From Phytophthora colocasiae (lineage: Eukaryota > Oomycota > Peronosporomycetes > Peronosporales > Peronosporaceae): DNA of 64,000 bases. Both the position numbers and the translations under genes were made by a program. The notes beneath the pieces were generated by a model. It was given only the letters and a program-made list of their open reading frames with translations. It made no database searches and was not told the origin of the DNA. The stretch covers positions 1,736,001 to 1,800,000 of the forward strand of contig JAGKQI010000105.1 of assembly GCA_018806915.1 (NCBI GenBank), in the 5' to 3' direction. Numbering within the stretch: position 1 is the stretch's first letter; each line of letters begins with the position of its first letter. This document shows positions 1-10,036 of this stretch, in pieces.

Positions 1-218
1 CAAGCGATGAGCAAACACACACACACAGCGGAGTGACCTTCACTCTTGTTTCCGCACTCGAGTGCGCGCGCACGCCCACCAAGCCGAGCACATCTGCGTC
101 TCCGTTCATCCCTGTCCGCACAAGCGTCGGCGATCAGGTACACTACACTCTTGTCACGAGGCAATGCCGCTCTTGACTTGCTGCTGGCATTGGGTGCGCT
201 GTAGGAATGGGGAAGACC

Positions 219-905
219 GCATGAGCCTCGAAGGTCCACGTCACCAGCGATGATTACCGTATTATTGTGGGCTGGATGGAAGACAAAGAGCATTTTGACT
301 GGATTCATGGAACCTCGGAGAAGACAACCGTGAGCGGAAAGCCATAAGTGACCAAGACCACCGCCTTCAATGCCCTTGCCGAGCATCTTTTCAAGAACTC
401 CACGAACCCCAAAAAGCCTGCGCTCAATGCAGCCACAATGCGCTCCCGCTAGACAAGGTACAAGACCAAGTACACCGATACTCTCAAGGTCAAGACATCA
501 GAGACAGAAGAGCCCAACAAAGTCATGACGATTGAAGACAAAATAAACGAGATGTGCCCGCATTTTGACCGCATGGATAGCTTGTTCAGAGAGAAGCCAA
601 ACGTGCAGCCAGCGGCTGTTGTGATGTCCAACAGCGTTTCGAGAGCAGAAACGATTGACGAAACAGATATTACCAGCACCACGCAGCCTGCCCACCAAAG
701 TGTAGCGTTTTCAGCAAGTGCAATAGCTTCTCATCCCGGTGGATCCGCGTTCTCTGCATCAAATTCGTCCAGCGAGGAGCTGTTGTCTTCATCTTCATCC
801 AGAGCGCAGGCGGATATGACCCCTAGAAGCTCCGAGAGGAGCTGCTGGCGCTCAGAAGTCTTCGGCATGTCGCGGAATGAGAATACACACCTCTTGATAC
901 TTTGA
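219..905 (+). pseudogene. Myb/SANT-like (trihelix-type) DNA-binding protein, decayed
   Basis: One frame reads through this stretch with two in-frame stops, TAA at 345-347 and TAG at 450-452. The part before and between the stops has the tryptophan- and aromatic-rich pattern of Myb/SANT-like domains that are abundant in oomycete genomes and often transposon-linked (DDYRIIVGWMEDKEHFDWI, then TTAFNALAEHLF, then TRYKTKYTDTL). The last part (from 525) is open for 126 codons: an EDKINEMCPHFDRMDSLF helix and a Ser-rich tail. I infer a dead copy of a Myb/SANT-like gene. The exact start is not visible, and nothing shows which transposon it belonged to. Confidence 0.5.
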
Positions 906-1173
906 CCCGCCCCTTTTGATTTGTGTTCATTTATTGGTCGAATTAATGTCTATTTGTCTGTGAAAAAGCTGTCGGCCATTTCTGTCCGTTTGCCAACTTT
1001 GACCCCCCCCTAATGCAAAAATATACAAAACCCCCAAACACTCAAGTTGAACCATCACCAACGTCCTACACACCAAAGCCCGATAAGACTGTCGAGACGA
1101 GTGCTCGTCGTTCATCAATCCTCCCACCACTACATAACCCAATTTCCTCTGTTGGTTTATCCAAGGTTCTGCA

Positions 1174-1518
1174 ATGGGTCGCTTCCTTCGCTTCGTAGCT
1201 TTCGCTGTGGCCCTGACAAGTACGATCCCCTCGACCGATGCAGGGAACCTACGCGGCAGTGACAAAATTCCAACATACAACTGCGGAGCTCCGGCGTCGA
1301 TCTACCAAGGTTCTGTCAAATTCTCAAGCACAAGCCCAGGCTCGACAGCGACGTACGCGTGCATGAAAGGCACCACCATGCGAGGCCCAGCGACAGTTCG
1401 GTGCACGAATCAAGGCGTTTGGTCACCGCAGACACCCGAATGCCGCGTCACGTATTCGCTCTCGAATGATAACACGTACAGGAACCACGACACGGGGTAC
1501 AAGCTTTACTCCGGCTAA
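1174..1518 (+). CDS. Small secreted sushi/CCP-domain protein
   Basis: 114 residues. An N-terminal signal peptide (hydrophobic core FVAFAVALTSTIPS, likely cleavage after the Ala at about residue 23) is followed by one sushi (CCP) module at about residues 36-90. The four cysteines appear in order: NCGAP, TYACMKG, VRCTNQG and PECR. The VW-S-P-x-x-P-x-C ending is typical of the fold. Sushi modules mediate extracellular protein or glycan binding; no catalytic residues are expected. NLRGSD just after the signal peptide is not an RxLR motif. The 268 bp upstream hold no gene. The protein ends 28 residues after the module, so it is short but looks intact, and is probably exported. Confidence 0.72.
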   Translation: MGRFLRFVAFAVALTSTIPSTDAGNLRGSDKIPTYNCGAPASIYQGSVKFSSTSPGSTATYACMKGTTMRGPATVRCTNQGVWSPQTPECRVTYSLSNDNTYRNHDTGYKLYSG

Positions 1519-1612
1519 ACCAAGGTGATTGTCGCTTCCTTTTAACGGCACCCCAAATGAATCTTGTTCATATTATGTTAGCGTTCGATACATAGAGAGG
1601 TAGAGCCCTACC

Positions 1613-2296
1613 TTACAACGTCTTCTTGCTGTTCGTAGTCTTCTTGACAGTACGAAAAGTGAGCAACAGGTAGCAAACTACGAGTCCGACGTGTCCAGCG
1701 AAGCGCATGGAGCGGAAACCTGCAACAGCGTCCTCCCACGACAGCACCACGAAGGAAACAGCCAGGTAGTTCACAACCATAGCAGTGCAGATCATACCGA
1801 CGAGGTCGTAGAGCGGCTTGATCACACTACCCACAACGTACGGACGTACATGACGTCTCGCCAAGCGGTTCACAGCCGTAGCCAGTGGTACTGTAAGGAA
1901 GAACAGGTAGTATCCAGGGTAGAATCCGTGCCACAACGCCGATACGGAGTACGTCGCAAGGAGAGAATTACCCGTACGGGTGTACACATATCTCTCCAGC
2001 CAGTTCTGCGTTCCTTTGTTCCAAGCACGTGAGATCTCCCGCACATTGGCGCCAAGTTCGAAGCCCAAAATGTCGACGTTGCTGACACCATCCCAGCCCT
2101 TGGGGTTGTTCTGTGCGTCGAATCCTTCGAAACCCGTTCCTGTGAGCACTGTCGCCCCCTCTGCCAGCTTCCAGGCGACGTAGTACTTGGCTCTGGTAAG
2201 GAACAAGGCCACAAACAACCGACCCCACTTCATGAGCATGGACTGTTCTTCATCACTCAGAATCTCCTTCAAAGTCGGCCAGAGATCCAAAACCAA
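1613..2296 (-). pseudogene. MBOAT-family O-acyltransferase, C-terminal exon only
   Basis: About 227 codons of the C-terminal half of a membrane-bound O-acyltransferase of the lysophospholipid-acyltransferase type. The conserved block WNKGTQNWLERYVYTR is followed by SALWHGFYPGYY, which holds the family's catalytic histidine. Several hydrophobic membrane segments follow, and a lysine-rich end. The open frame begins directly after CTTTTAG on the minus strand, which looks like a 3' splice site, so this should be a last exon. The upstream exons should lie to the right, but only about 160 bp remain there before retroelement E2, and these do not encode MBOAT sequence. I infer a gene truncated by rearrangement or transposon insertion. 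Confidence 0.7.
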
Positions 2297-2330
2297 CTAA
2301 AAGCTCCATGAGACTGAGACCCAGCACTAA

Positions 2331-2400
2331 CTTGGAGAATGCAGAGACACTTTGCGTCGGACACCATTCTGTGTCTCCTGCTGCTGCTGCATTCTCCAAG
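2331..2400. repeat. Perfect 14-bp inverted repeat with inner arm (hairpin)
   Basis: CTTGGAGAATGCAG at 2331-2344 is repeated in inverse orientation at 2387-2400. An inner AGACAC/GTGTCT pair (2345-2350, 2371-2376) extends the stem, leaving a 10-nt bulge made of CTG repeats. It sits next to the MBOAT splice acceptor and may be a small MITE-like relic. Confidence 0.6.
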
Positions 2401-2407
2401 GGGCTGA

Positions 2408-2460
2408 TTACATGGCAAGGAGCTATTTGACGGTCTTGGTAAAGTGGAGCAGGAGCTACG
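2408..2460 (+). pseudogene. Unrecognised host coding fragment, left of the E2 insertion
   Basis: Read in the frame that starts after the TGA at 2405-2407, this gives a short hydrophilic peptide (HGKELFDGLGKVEQEL) ending in a split Arg codon at the E2 insertion site. The codon is completed by base 20035, where the frame continues as RDKKDKEDVEDNV. The continuity across a 17.6-kb element, with the duplicated CTACG counted once, shows E2 entered an older coding sequence. I do not recognise the protein. Confidence 0.5.
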
Positions 2461-2659
2461 TTTATCAAGAAGACAGGAACTTGGGGGAGGGCGCGCTAAA
2501 GTAAAAGTGCCGCCCACCGCAGTTCGGGTGGATGGAAGCTTCTAGAAGCTTCCACAACCGCCCTACATCTGCTACTGTATTTTACTATGCTACATACAAA
2601 TTTATAGTACTACTAACCTCTGCTTCCTATAGGTTAGTAATTTCTACCAATCTGATACA
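2461..2659 (-). repeat. E2 3' LTR
   Basis: 199 bp, matching 19832-20029 except for one extra A in the CCGCCCACCG stretch and T for A in AAATTTATAGT. On the minus strand it begins TGTATCAGATTGG. It is flanked on the left by the target duplication CTACG (2456-2460). Confidence 0.88.
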
Positions 2660-2784
2660 CTCACCCCTTCCTTGAATAGCCCATCGGTTCTTGTTGCTCA
2701 GTCGCAAATTCGCCGAGCTCTTGGAAACATCGCTGGTGGCCTGGGATTCGTCTCAACCGGTGGGGTTTTCAAAGAACGCCTCAC

Positions 2785-2901
2785 ATGGAAGAGATAGGTC
2801 CCTCTCCCGGCCTGCCGGCTTTGTCCGCTTTGCTCCAGGCTGCGACGATGGAAGAACCATCCCTTGTCGATGGAAGCGCTGCCCCTGATACGGGTCTTGG
2901 T
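2785..2901 (+). pseudogene. E2 antisense ORF, N-terminal 39 codons (split by E1)
   Basis: An ATG at 2785, 125 bp from the E2 3' LTR, opens a frame on the strand opposite to E2 gag-pol. It runs to the E1 insertion at 2901 (MEEIGPSPGLPALSALL...). Counting the TTGGT target duplication once, it continues in frame at 11157, giving about 488 codons in all. E1 therefore interrupted an intact reading frame. The product of the second part is described there. Confidence 0.65.
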
Positions 2902-3217
2902 TGTAACGGGGTTACATTGAAGAGTGACTTTAGTCACTCTTCCGAAGTGGATACATTTGGTGTGTCACACATAATGGTGACACGTGGCAGGTGGCTCCGC
3001 AGCCACCTATCACCTTCTATATAGGTTACACTATAGATATCTTTTAGTTTGTATTGCAGGCCAAGCTAACAAGTATCTATAATATATTCAGTCTTAAATC
3101 TACCTAATCTTTAGTTAGTCTCCCCAAGTCTTTGGGGACCGAGTGAACTGCCGTTCACTAGGAGTTTGTATACTCCAAGCCTTCCTCTGTGTGAAGTGCT
3201 GTGTGACCCCCGTCACA
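2902..3217 (+). repeat. E1 5' LTR
   Basis: 316 bp, TGTAACGGGG...CCCGTCACA, identical to 10836-11151. It is packed with perfect short hairpins: TGTAAC/GTTACA at its first 15 bases, GAAGAGTGAC/GTCACTCTTC, AGGTGGCT/AGCCACCT, GTGAAC/GTTCAC and GGAGT/ACTCC. TATATA-type sequence occurs about 130 bp in. Confidence 0.93.
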
Positions 3218-3219
3218 CT

Positions 3220-3232
3220 TGGTAGCACTTGT
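3220..3232 (+). other. E1 primer-binding site
   Basis: TGGTAGCACTTGT starts two bases after the 5' LTR and is complementary to a tRNA 3' end carrying CCA. The same 13 bases follow the 5' LTR of E2 (19818-19830, minus strand). I cannot name the tRNA. Confidence 0.65.
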
Positions 3233-3301
3233 AGTCAATCCTACGCCTACGCGGGTAGATTGATAACCTGAATCCTCTGTGGCCAGAAGTAGTTGGCCAT
3301 C

Positions 3302-4297
3302 ATGGATCGAAGTGAGTTTCCTCACTTGACCGACTCTCAGTTTGAGTCGGTCCGGAAGATGGCGGGCATCTTTGGGATGGATGCCTTCCGGAGCTTGGCG
3401 GCGGCGACGCCGGCCGAGCAGGTCGAACAGGTGGCGGCGTTCGACATGTACGAACGTGGGCTCATTGAGCACGTTCGAGGAACCTTTCAGGCTCCTGTGG
3501 TTGAACCGAGGTCGGCTCAGCCCAAGCCTCTAAGACTCAAGGTTCTTTCCTATGAAGGGAAAGAAGGTGAAAACCTTCTCTTCTGGATCCAAGAAGTTGA
3601 GCTCGCCATGGAGGCGGCTCTCATCTCAGTGGAGCGACTCCGAGTCGCTTTCGCGGTGTCAAACCTCGGAGGCCGAGCGAAGACATGGGTGTACACGAGT
3701 AAAGCGACTTCGCCTGGATGTTTTACATCCTGGGCCCAGCTGTGCGAACAGCTTCGGACCGCATTCCTCCCGGCGAACTATGAGTATTGCCAGCGGTCAC
3801 GCTTCCTAGCCTGCAAGCAAGGGAAACGTGACCTGCACGAATACATCCAAGAGATGCGTGTTCTCGCGGCATCTCTGGTAGGAAACCCCCTACCTGAACA
3901 CATCCAAGTAACTGTGTTCATGGACGGCTTAAGAGTAAGCCCGGCCCGCACGCAACTGTTCCGCGTGCAGGTCAACAAGGCGATTCAAGTCGCGCTCCAG
4001 GAGGAGTACAGCCATACACAGGCTCAGACTCCTGCCTCTGCGTGGCAAGGCCACAGCGGGCCGACGACGGTGTCGGCCAGTGCTCCTGGGAATGGAGCAG
4101 GCTCGGGACCAGCCCCTATGGACTTGGGGCTCGCCGAGCAGAAACGCATCCGCTGTTTCGAGTGCGGGCGTTTCGGACACTTCGCACGTGTCTGCCCCTC
4201 TGGGGGTCAATGGAAGAGGTCTTCCAAGCCTCAGGGCTCTAAGGGCCACTGGAAGAAGCCGGCGCCCAAGAGTCAGGGGAACTCCGGGGACCAGTAG
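3302..4297 (+). CDS. gag: E1 Gag
   Basis: 331 codons from ATG 3302. The central part (about residues 85-245) is a retrotransposon Gag core with ENLLFWIQEVELAM and CEQLRTAFLP-type blocks, and one CCHC zinc knuckle CFECGRFGHFARVC lies near residue 280. The end is basic and rich in Lys, Gly and Pro. It would form the cytoplasmic particle and bind element RNA. It stops at TAG 4295-4297. The protease frame (-1 relative to gag) is open across this stop with no ATG until 4426, so pol is probably made by frameshifting. Gag itself shows no lesion. Confidence 0.85.
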   Translation: MDRSEFPHLTDSQFESVRKMAGIFGMDAFRSLAAATPAEQVEQVAAFDMYERGLIEHVRGTFQAPVVEPRSAQPKPLRLKVLSYEGKEGENLLFWIQEVELAMEAALISVERLRVAFAVSNLGGRAKTWVYTSKATSPGCFTSWAQLCEQLRTAFLPANYEYCQRSRFLACKQGKRDLHEYIQEMRVLAASLVGNPLPEHIQVTVFMDGLRVSPARTQLFRVQVNKAIQVALQEEYSHTQAQTPASAWQGHSGPTTVSASAPGNGAGSGPAPMDLGLAEQKRIRCFECGRFGHFARVCPSGGQWKRSSKPQGSKGHWKKPAPKSQGNSGDQ

Positions 4298-4425
4298 GGG
4301 CGGGGCGCCCTACTGGGGAAACACTAAGTTCCCATGCGGGTGGTGCGGGAGGCACACGCAGTGGAGACTTAGCCCCAGAGAGTCTTGGGACTCTCAAAGC
4401 GGAGAAGGGCAGCGGTGGGCTGCTG

Positions 4426-5940
4426 GTGGTACACGCGAGTGTACGGGGGTTTAACAACCCCTTTAGAGTCTTGATAGACTCTGGGACGAGCAAGAACTTT
4501 GCTCGCCGACAAACTGTCGCGAGGAATCGCGGCAAGTTTGAGGACGCTCTACGTGAGAGCGAGGGCTGTGGGCTAGTCGCCGTACGACTAGCCGATGGTA
4601 CGGTGGTAGAAGTACCAAAGGTCCAGGTGGACCTGGCTGTGAGGTTTGAGGACTTCGACAGCGTGGAGTCGTTCATTGTCCTCGAGATGGACAAGTACGA
4701 CTTGATCCTAGGGATGCCGTGGCTTGAGAAGCACGAGCACTGGATCGATTGGCGCGGCAAAGCCATTGGGGCTAGCCGGCCTGCAGTATCTGACAGAGCT
4801 TTGGTGAGTCATGTTCCCACCTCTGTCAGGACTAAGGGCGTTCGCTGGAACCGCCAGGACGCGGCAGCGTCCGAGGAGTATTTGGGGGCTGGTGTAGTTG
4901 GTGCTACATCGCCCCACACGAGAAGTGATCGTGGGCCATGGATGGCCGGGGCAACGGGCGGAGGCCCTTGCCCTACGTGTGGGTCTGTAACGACAGCAGG
5001 GCCCCACGCACGAAGTCGCAGCGATGTACATGCTGCGACTGTGGTAGTGCCGAGCACTAACCAGGTGGGTAACTTAGGTCCACAAGCGGATGAAAGAGTT
5101 CCGCAGGAAGCCAAGGTGGCTCGCGATGCCGAAGTAGTGGCATCGCCAGGCGTACGAGAAGTAGTTCGACGCCAGGTCGCTCAGACCATAACTGATGCGG
5201 GTAACAGAGTTCCGCATGGAGCCACGAGGGCTCGTGATGCCGAAGTAGTGGCATCACCAGGCGTGAGAGAAGTAGTTCCACGCAAGGTCGCTCAGACCAT
5301 AACTGATCAGGAAGACACCAAGGGTGCTTCCGATGCGGATAACGCAGTTCCGCACGAAGCCATGAGGGCTCGTGATGCCATCGTAGTGGCATCACCTGGC
5401 GTGGGTAAGTTAACCCCACGCCATGGTCGTAAGCCGGGGTTGGTAGAATACCATCCCGAAGAAGTCCATGAGGACTTGGGACAGGAGCTAAAGGCTCCTA
5501 GGTCACAGTCGGTCGAAGAATGCTATCACATCTTCGACGGCGTGACCGGGCATCGCGTGAAGGCGGGGGCCATCAAGTTGGCACCCCTTCCTGAGGTATC
5601 AGAGCTATTGAACCTCGAAGTCGCGATGGAGGACTTCCTGGCCGAGTTGAAGGCCGGGGAGATATCGGAGATGGTTCTCCTTAGGCCGGAGCCCACTCCA
5701 GAGGAGTTGAACTCCTCCTCTGTGATGGACGAAGACGTCCTGGAGGAGTTCCGGAAGCAACGTGCGTCGCGCACGGGCTCCGAGATTCTGAAGAATCCAA
5801 AGGATCCGCTGTATCCTTTAGTGAAGGAGTTTGAGGACGTGGTGTCCAAGGACCCACCCTCAAAGCTCCCACCAGATCGAGGGATCAGGCACAAAGTACT
5901 GTGTCACGCGTCAATGGCCCCTGCCCCGAGAGCAGAGTGA
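4426..5940 (+). pseudogene. pol: E1 Pol, protease and PR-RT spacer
   Basis: The frame is open from 4297 and holds a retropepsin-like protease with the active-site block FRVLIDSGTSKNF (about 4455-4500) and the second conserved stretch LILGMPWL near 4710. A long, repeat-rich, probably disordered spacer follows (about 4760-5500). Then comes the conserved lead into RT (EEFRKQRASRTGSEILKNP). Near 5887 roughly 23 bp are missing compared with E3, between short AGGCA repeats. This shifts the frame, so the protein ends at TGA 5938-5940 and RT lies in another frame. Confidence 0.8.
5086..5415 (+). repeat. Tandem repeats in the E1 PR-RT spacer
   Basis: Three degenerate copies of a roughly 111-bp unit; the GATGCC-GAAGTAGT-GGCATC core starts at 5125, 5236 and 5374. 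The third copy is 27 bp further on because of an insertion that keeps the frame. The unit encodes RDAEVVASPGV repeats and each core is itself a perfect hairpin. Confidence 0.75.
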
Positions 5941-7102
5941 CGTCATTGACGCGTTCTTCGCCGCTAAGGCGAAAGCGGGAATGGTGCGGGAATCGAAGTC
6001 CCCGCACTCGACGCCAACCTTCTGCGTTCGCAAGCCGAACGGGAAGTGGCGTCTGGTTCATGCTTACAACAAGCTGAACAGCGCGACTGTGCCAGCACAG
6101 ACGCCGATCCCTCGCAAGGATGTGTTGTTGAACAACATGGCCGGCTGCACGCTGTATAGCGCGCTGGATCTGGTGGATGTATACTACCAGATCCTGATGC
6201 GGGAGTGTGATATCCCGCTCACGGCCGTGAGCACGCCGAGTGGTATGCTCTGGGAGTGGCTGGTAATGCCACAAGGTCTATCCAACGCACCAGCGACCTT
6301 CAATCGCTTGGTCACATAGTTGTTTAGACCTTTGCGTGCGTTCACGCAGACGTACTTTGACGATATATTCGTCCATAGCCGTGCCGAGGGAGGCAAGACG
6401 GCTATAGAGGTGCATCGAGCACCTCCGTCGAGTGTTGAGGTCATGAGAGCTAACAAGCTCTATGCCAACATCGACAAGTGCGTCTTCGCAGCTGAGGAGA
6501 TTAAGGTCCTCGGCTGCTTCGTCAACAGCGTCGGGGTCGAGCGGATCCCGATAAGGTCAAAAGCCATTGCGGCATGGCCTGTTCCTCGGTCACAGAAGGA
6601 CCTGAGGAAGTGGTTGGGCTTAGCCAACTACTTGCACAAGTACAGTGCTGGCTATGCGGGACTCGCAAAGCCTTTGTCGGACCTTCTGAAGAAGGACGCC
6701 GAGTGGTGCTGGGAGCGCCAGCACCAGGATGCTTTTGACAGCATCAAGGCGAGCTTGCAATGCGCGCCCGTCCTGGCATTGCCGGACGATACCAAGTCGT
6801 TTAGCGTCGTCTGTGACGCTTCCGACTATGCAATTGGCTGTGCGCTATTGCAACAGGACGATGAGGGACGAGATCGGGTGATCTCGTTCCAGTCCAGGCA
6901 GCTGAAGGCTGCCGAACGGAATTATCCCGTTCACGACAAGGAACTCTTGTCGATGAAGTACGCCCTTGTCAAGTTTAGGGTGCATCTTCTGGGCTCAAGG
7001 CCCTTTGTGGTCTATACGGACCACGCGTCCTTGCGGACAGCCATCCATACGCCGCACTTATCGCAGCGGATGGCGCGTTGGCTGTCATTCTTCGCGATAT
7101 AA
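5888..7102 (+). pseudogene. pol: E1 Pol, reverse transcriptase and RNase H
   Basis: RT fingers and palm are clear: FCVRKPNGKWRLVHAYNKLN, then ALDLVDVYYQI, MPQGLSNAP and the catalytic YFDDIFVHS (from 6353; Phe in place of the usual hydrophobic residue). The thumb and an RNase H with DASDYAIGCALLQ and YTDHASLRT follow. TAG at 6317-6319 replaces the Gln before LFRP. At about 7093 a small deletion shifts the frame inside the FFAEYNF motif and gives TAA at 7100-7102. Remaining RNase H sequence (VADALSRWP) sits in another frame near 7140. Confidence 0.85.
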
Positions 7103-7258
7103 CTTCCGCGTTTAATACAAGCCTGGCAAGCTCAACAGGGTTGCCGACGCTTTGTCGCGCTGGCCCGACTATTAGTTCGCTAATATTAGTCGGGCCACGA
7201 CGGATCTTTACGATCGAATACGCTTGGCGTATCGGGACGATGACACCTCGCCCCTATT

Positions 7259-8370
7259 GTGCGGTATTTGTCCGCTGGCACGGATGCCAAGGTCGAATGG
7301 CTTACGCCTCGACAGCGGGCACGGCTCCACCGCTATGAGTGGGCCGATGGCCTGCTCCACTATCGGGTGGAGCCCGGGGATCCTCCGCGGGTCGTTGTTC
7401 CGAACGACGAGGATCTGAAGTATGATATACTTCACGAGGCACACGATATGCCTTCGAGTGGCCACTTGGGCCGAGAGAAGACCTATCACGGGGTCTCTCA
7501 GATGTTTTGGTGGGCCCACATGTACAAGTGGGTAGCCAAGTACATCAAGACATGTGAAACATGTCAGCGCGTTAAGCCAGCAGGGCACGCGTCGGCTCCA
7601 CTACAGAGCCTGCCAGTCCCGCTGGACTGCTGGAAGTCGATGAGTCTCGACTTTGTCTTCGGCCTTCCGGCCGATGACCAGAAGAACACCGGCATTGTGG
7701 TGTTTGTATGCCGGTTGAGCAAGATGGTGCATCTTGCTCCGGTCTCTGAGACAATTACCGGGGAACAGACTGCGAAGTTGTTCCTTGATAGCGTGTTTCG
7801 CTATCACGGGTTGCCTGAGACTGTTGTCTCTGACCGTGACCCGCGGTTTACCGCTGCGTTTTGGAAAACGCTGTTCCAACTGCTTGGAACACGGTTGACG
7901 ATGTCAACGGCGGACCATCCGCAGACCGATGGTCAGACTGAGCGCGTCAACCGAGTGGTTGAGGACGTGCTGCGCAGTGTTTGCGCTGAGGCGCCGCGCT
8001 CTTGGTCAGCGCAGCTGCCTATGGTTGAGTTTGCACTCAACAACGCGGTACACGCGTCAAGGGGGTTCACGCCGTTCTACTTGAATGGGCTTCGGAACCC
8101 CCAGGTGCCGCTCACACTGGGTGGGGGCACCGCGGCTTCGAGAGTAAGTGGGGGAGAGGCTCGGAAAGAGCTTTCCTCCCAGGTTTCCGGTGTGGAACCA
8201 GCCGCACTGCGGAAGAAGTTGACGACATTTGTCGGCAACAGGCTGAATGTGATCAGCCGGGTGCGAGATGCAATGGCACTCGCACAGGACAAGCAAAAGG
8301 AGTACTCAGACCAACATGGGAGAGGAAACTTAAGTGTATTTAATGTGGGGGACTTAGTGCTACTCGACGA
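7259..8370 (+). pseudogene. pol: E1 Pol, integrase N-terminal and catalytic domains
   Basis: The HHCC zinc-binding domain (HEAHDMPSSGH... CETCQ) and the full DDE core are present: SLDFVFGLP, VSDRDPRF and QTDGQTERVNR. The homology stops abruptly inside the C-terminal beta-barrel motif VGDLVLLD at 8370. The expected continuation (NLPLNT...HRFIGPFKVL) is found on the opposite strand from 10036 leftward. In place the frame instead runs into unrelated acidic sequence (DADEEEGLVREP) and ends at TAG 8843-8845. The upstream edge lacks the RNase H link because of a frameshift near 7150. Confidence 0.85.
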
Positions 8371-9083
8371 CGCCGATGAGGAGGAGGGGCTCGTCCGCGA
8401 GCCCCAAGAGATCACTAACGATCTCGATGAGCAGCAAGAGCTCTTTCAGGCTGCTCAACAGCCAATGCGCACCGCACCAACGGTCGCACGTGAGTCTCAT
8501 CAACGCGATGAGGACTCTGCCCACCAGCGGGGATACTACCCGCCCGAGCAAGGCTCGGGAGCTACTGCGTATCTCGAGCAGCTCCAGGACCCACGTCCTC
8601 TCATAGGGGGTCATACCTCCAAAGGCGCCTATGAGCGGGCCTTGGTTCAGAAAGAACCTCTCTTTCAAGGCAACCTCTCTGTTGCCAGGTGCGTGCTTCT
8701 AGCACAGCACCGAATTCCTCTCAAGGAATTCACCTCGCTTCGCAAGAAGCCTGAGACTAAGGGTGGTCTCAAGCCCACATGGGGTTACCCATGGGTTCTC
8801 CCAGAGAACACTGCGTCGTGGGTCGACGCTGAGGACCTCTTCTAGCAATGGGTCCGGTTGCCAGTTAAGTCAACCCAGGAGTACAACAAACTCCGTGACG
8901 AAGATCACCTGGAGGACATCCTCCGCCTCCGGGACCTTCGTGTCCAGTTTGCCCACCTCGTAGGCAAACGTCAGCTCCATCATCAGATGGAGCGACTGAG
9001 AACTGAGTCTCAGTCCAGCGCTCACAATGAGCGCGGGTATGGAACACATACTCCTGTGTTCCAACCCCGTTCAGCGGCTAAGA
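8371..9083 (+). pseudogene. E1 antisense ORF, C-terminal part (inverted)
   Basis: An open frame with an acidic start (DADEEEGLVREP) and a long hydrophilic body. It is interrupted once by TAG 8843-8845, then carries a charged, probably helical stretch (RDEDHLEDILRLRDLRVQF, about 8895-8955) and a basic end. In the pre-inversion arrangement it would be the end of the antisense ORF and would converge on the pol chromodomain that stops at 9093. The frame stays open to 9775 over the antisense of the chromodomain, which I take to be chance in GC-rich sequence. I recognise no domain. Confidence 0.5.
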
Positions 9084-9092
9084 AGCCGCGGA

Positions 9093-10036
9093 CTACTTAC
9101 GAGGCTGCCGCCGTGCCTCTTCCCAGCACGCGACAGCCTTCGGGCAGTCAACCTGGAGCCGCTCAATCGGCTCCCAGGTACTCTGCGACGCAGGGTACCC
9201 GCGCCACTTCACTCGGAGCTGGCGCTTCCCACCGCGACGCCGCTCCTGGAGAACCCGCTCCACATGGTAGTGGCGTTCTCCGTTCCGGTCAAGCAAGGCC
9301 GGAGGAGGCCTCGCCCGACTGCTCTTTCGAGCCGTCCCCGACGTTGGGGACTCAGAGGCCTTCGACTGGGCCTCTTGACCAACTTGTTGCTCAGCAACAG
9401 GAGGAGATCCGCCTCCTCCGAGCGCGTGTCCTCGCGCTTGAGGTCGCTCTTGGTCTTGGTGTTGGCGGCCAACCTGGTGTCGTGCGCCTACTGGAAGACC
9501 TGCGTCTCGCGATGCAGGGTCTTCATGGTCGTGTAGACCGTAGTGCCTCTTCGCGGGCACTTGACTCCCTTCGTCAAGAGGTCTACGACCTTCAGGCGAC
9601 GATGTCGCGCCGGGAGTCGCAACCGTACGCGTACTCCCCGTCGTCGCGCGACTCGCGCCTAGGGGCCTACTCGCTTGGCCCCTCGGTGTATCCACCGCTC
9701 GTACCTTCCACCGGGGTACGGCTTCGCCCCTGGGAGTCACCAAACTCCCTATTACCTAGGGCGCTCTGCGCCTGACGCTCAACCTCGCGTCGAGGAGGTT
9801 CACTCTCCTCTTCGCGGCCGCCTTCAACCTCTTGAGGGGCCGCATGACCCTGAGGGTCATGGTACCGCTTCAGACGACCCACATAAAACGTCGGGTGGGT
9901 CGTCATCGACTTAGGCAAGTCGATCGTGTAGGCAGCGCCGTGCCTACTCAGGACCTTGAAGGGTCCAATGAAGCGATGCTTCAACTTGTTGCTCACCGTG
10001 GAGCTAACAGTGTTAAGAGGTAGGTTCCTAGTGTCA
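9093..10036 (-). pseudogene. pol: E1 Pol tail: integrase C-terminal barrel and chromodomain (inverted)
   Basis: From right to left: the integrase C-terminal barrel (HRFIGPFKVLSRHGAAYTID, then FYVGRLKRYHDP, about 10036-9845), a proline- and arginine-rich linker, and a chromodomain (HYHVERVLQERR, then LRVKWRGYPASQSTWEP, about 9290-9150) ending at TAG 9093. The barrel frame stops at 9667 and the chromodomain is in another frame, so a frameshift lies between 9667 and 9743. It matches the intact-order tail of E3 (41639-42586). Chromodomains at this position usually steer integration to marked chromatin. Confidence 0.8.

Larger units (their letters stand above)
8371..10036. other. 1,666-bp inverted segment inside E1
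   Basis: Both edges break homologous reading frames. Plus-strand integrase ends at 8370 and its C-terminal part lies on the minus strand from 10036; the antisense ORF coming from 10653 ends at 10037 and its continuation lies on the plus strand from 8371. The edges are TCGACGA (8364-8370) and its reverse complement TCGTCGA (10037-10043). Flipping the segment in thought rejoins both convergent frames exactly, in phase, at both edges. Confidence 0.8.

Noticed and set aside
62..253. Short plus-strand ORF at the left edge
   Set aside because: Biased composition (His, Cys, Arg) and no continuity with the Myb/SANT-like frame that overlaps its end.
1225..1260. Possible RxLR effector motif in the sushi protein
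   Set aside because: The residues are NLRGSD, which is not Arg-x-Leu-Arg, and no EER follows.
9084..9775. Plus-strand open frame continuing to 9775 in E1
   Set aside because: It runs opposite to the clear chromodomain and linker; openness is expected from GC-rich codons and it shows no conserved block beyond about 9083.
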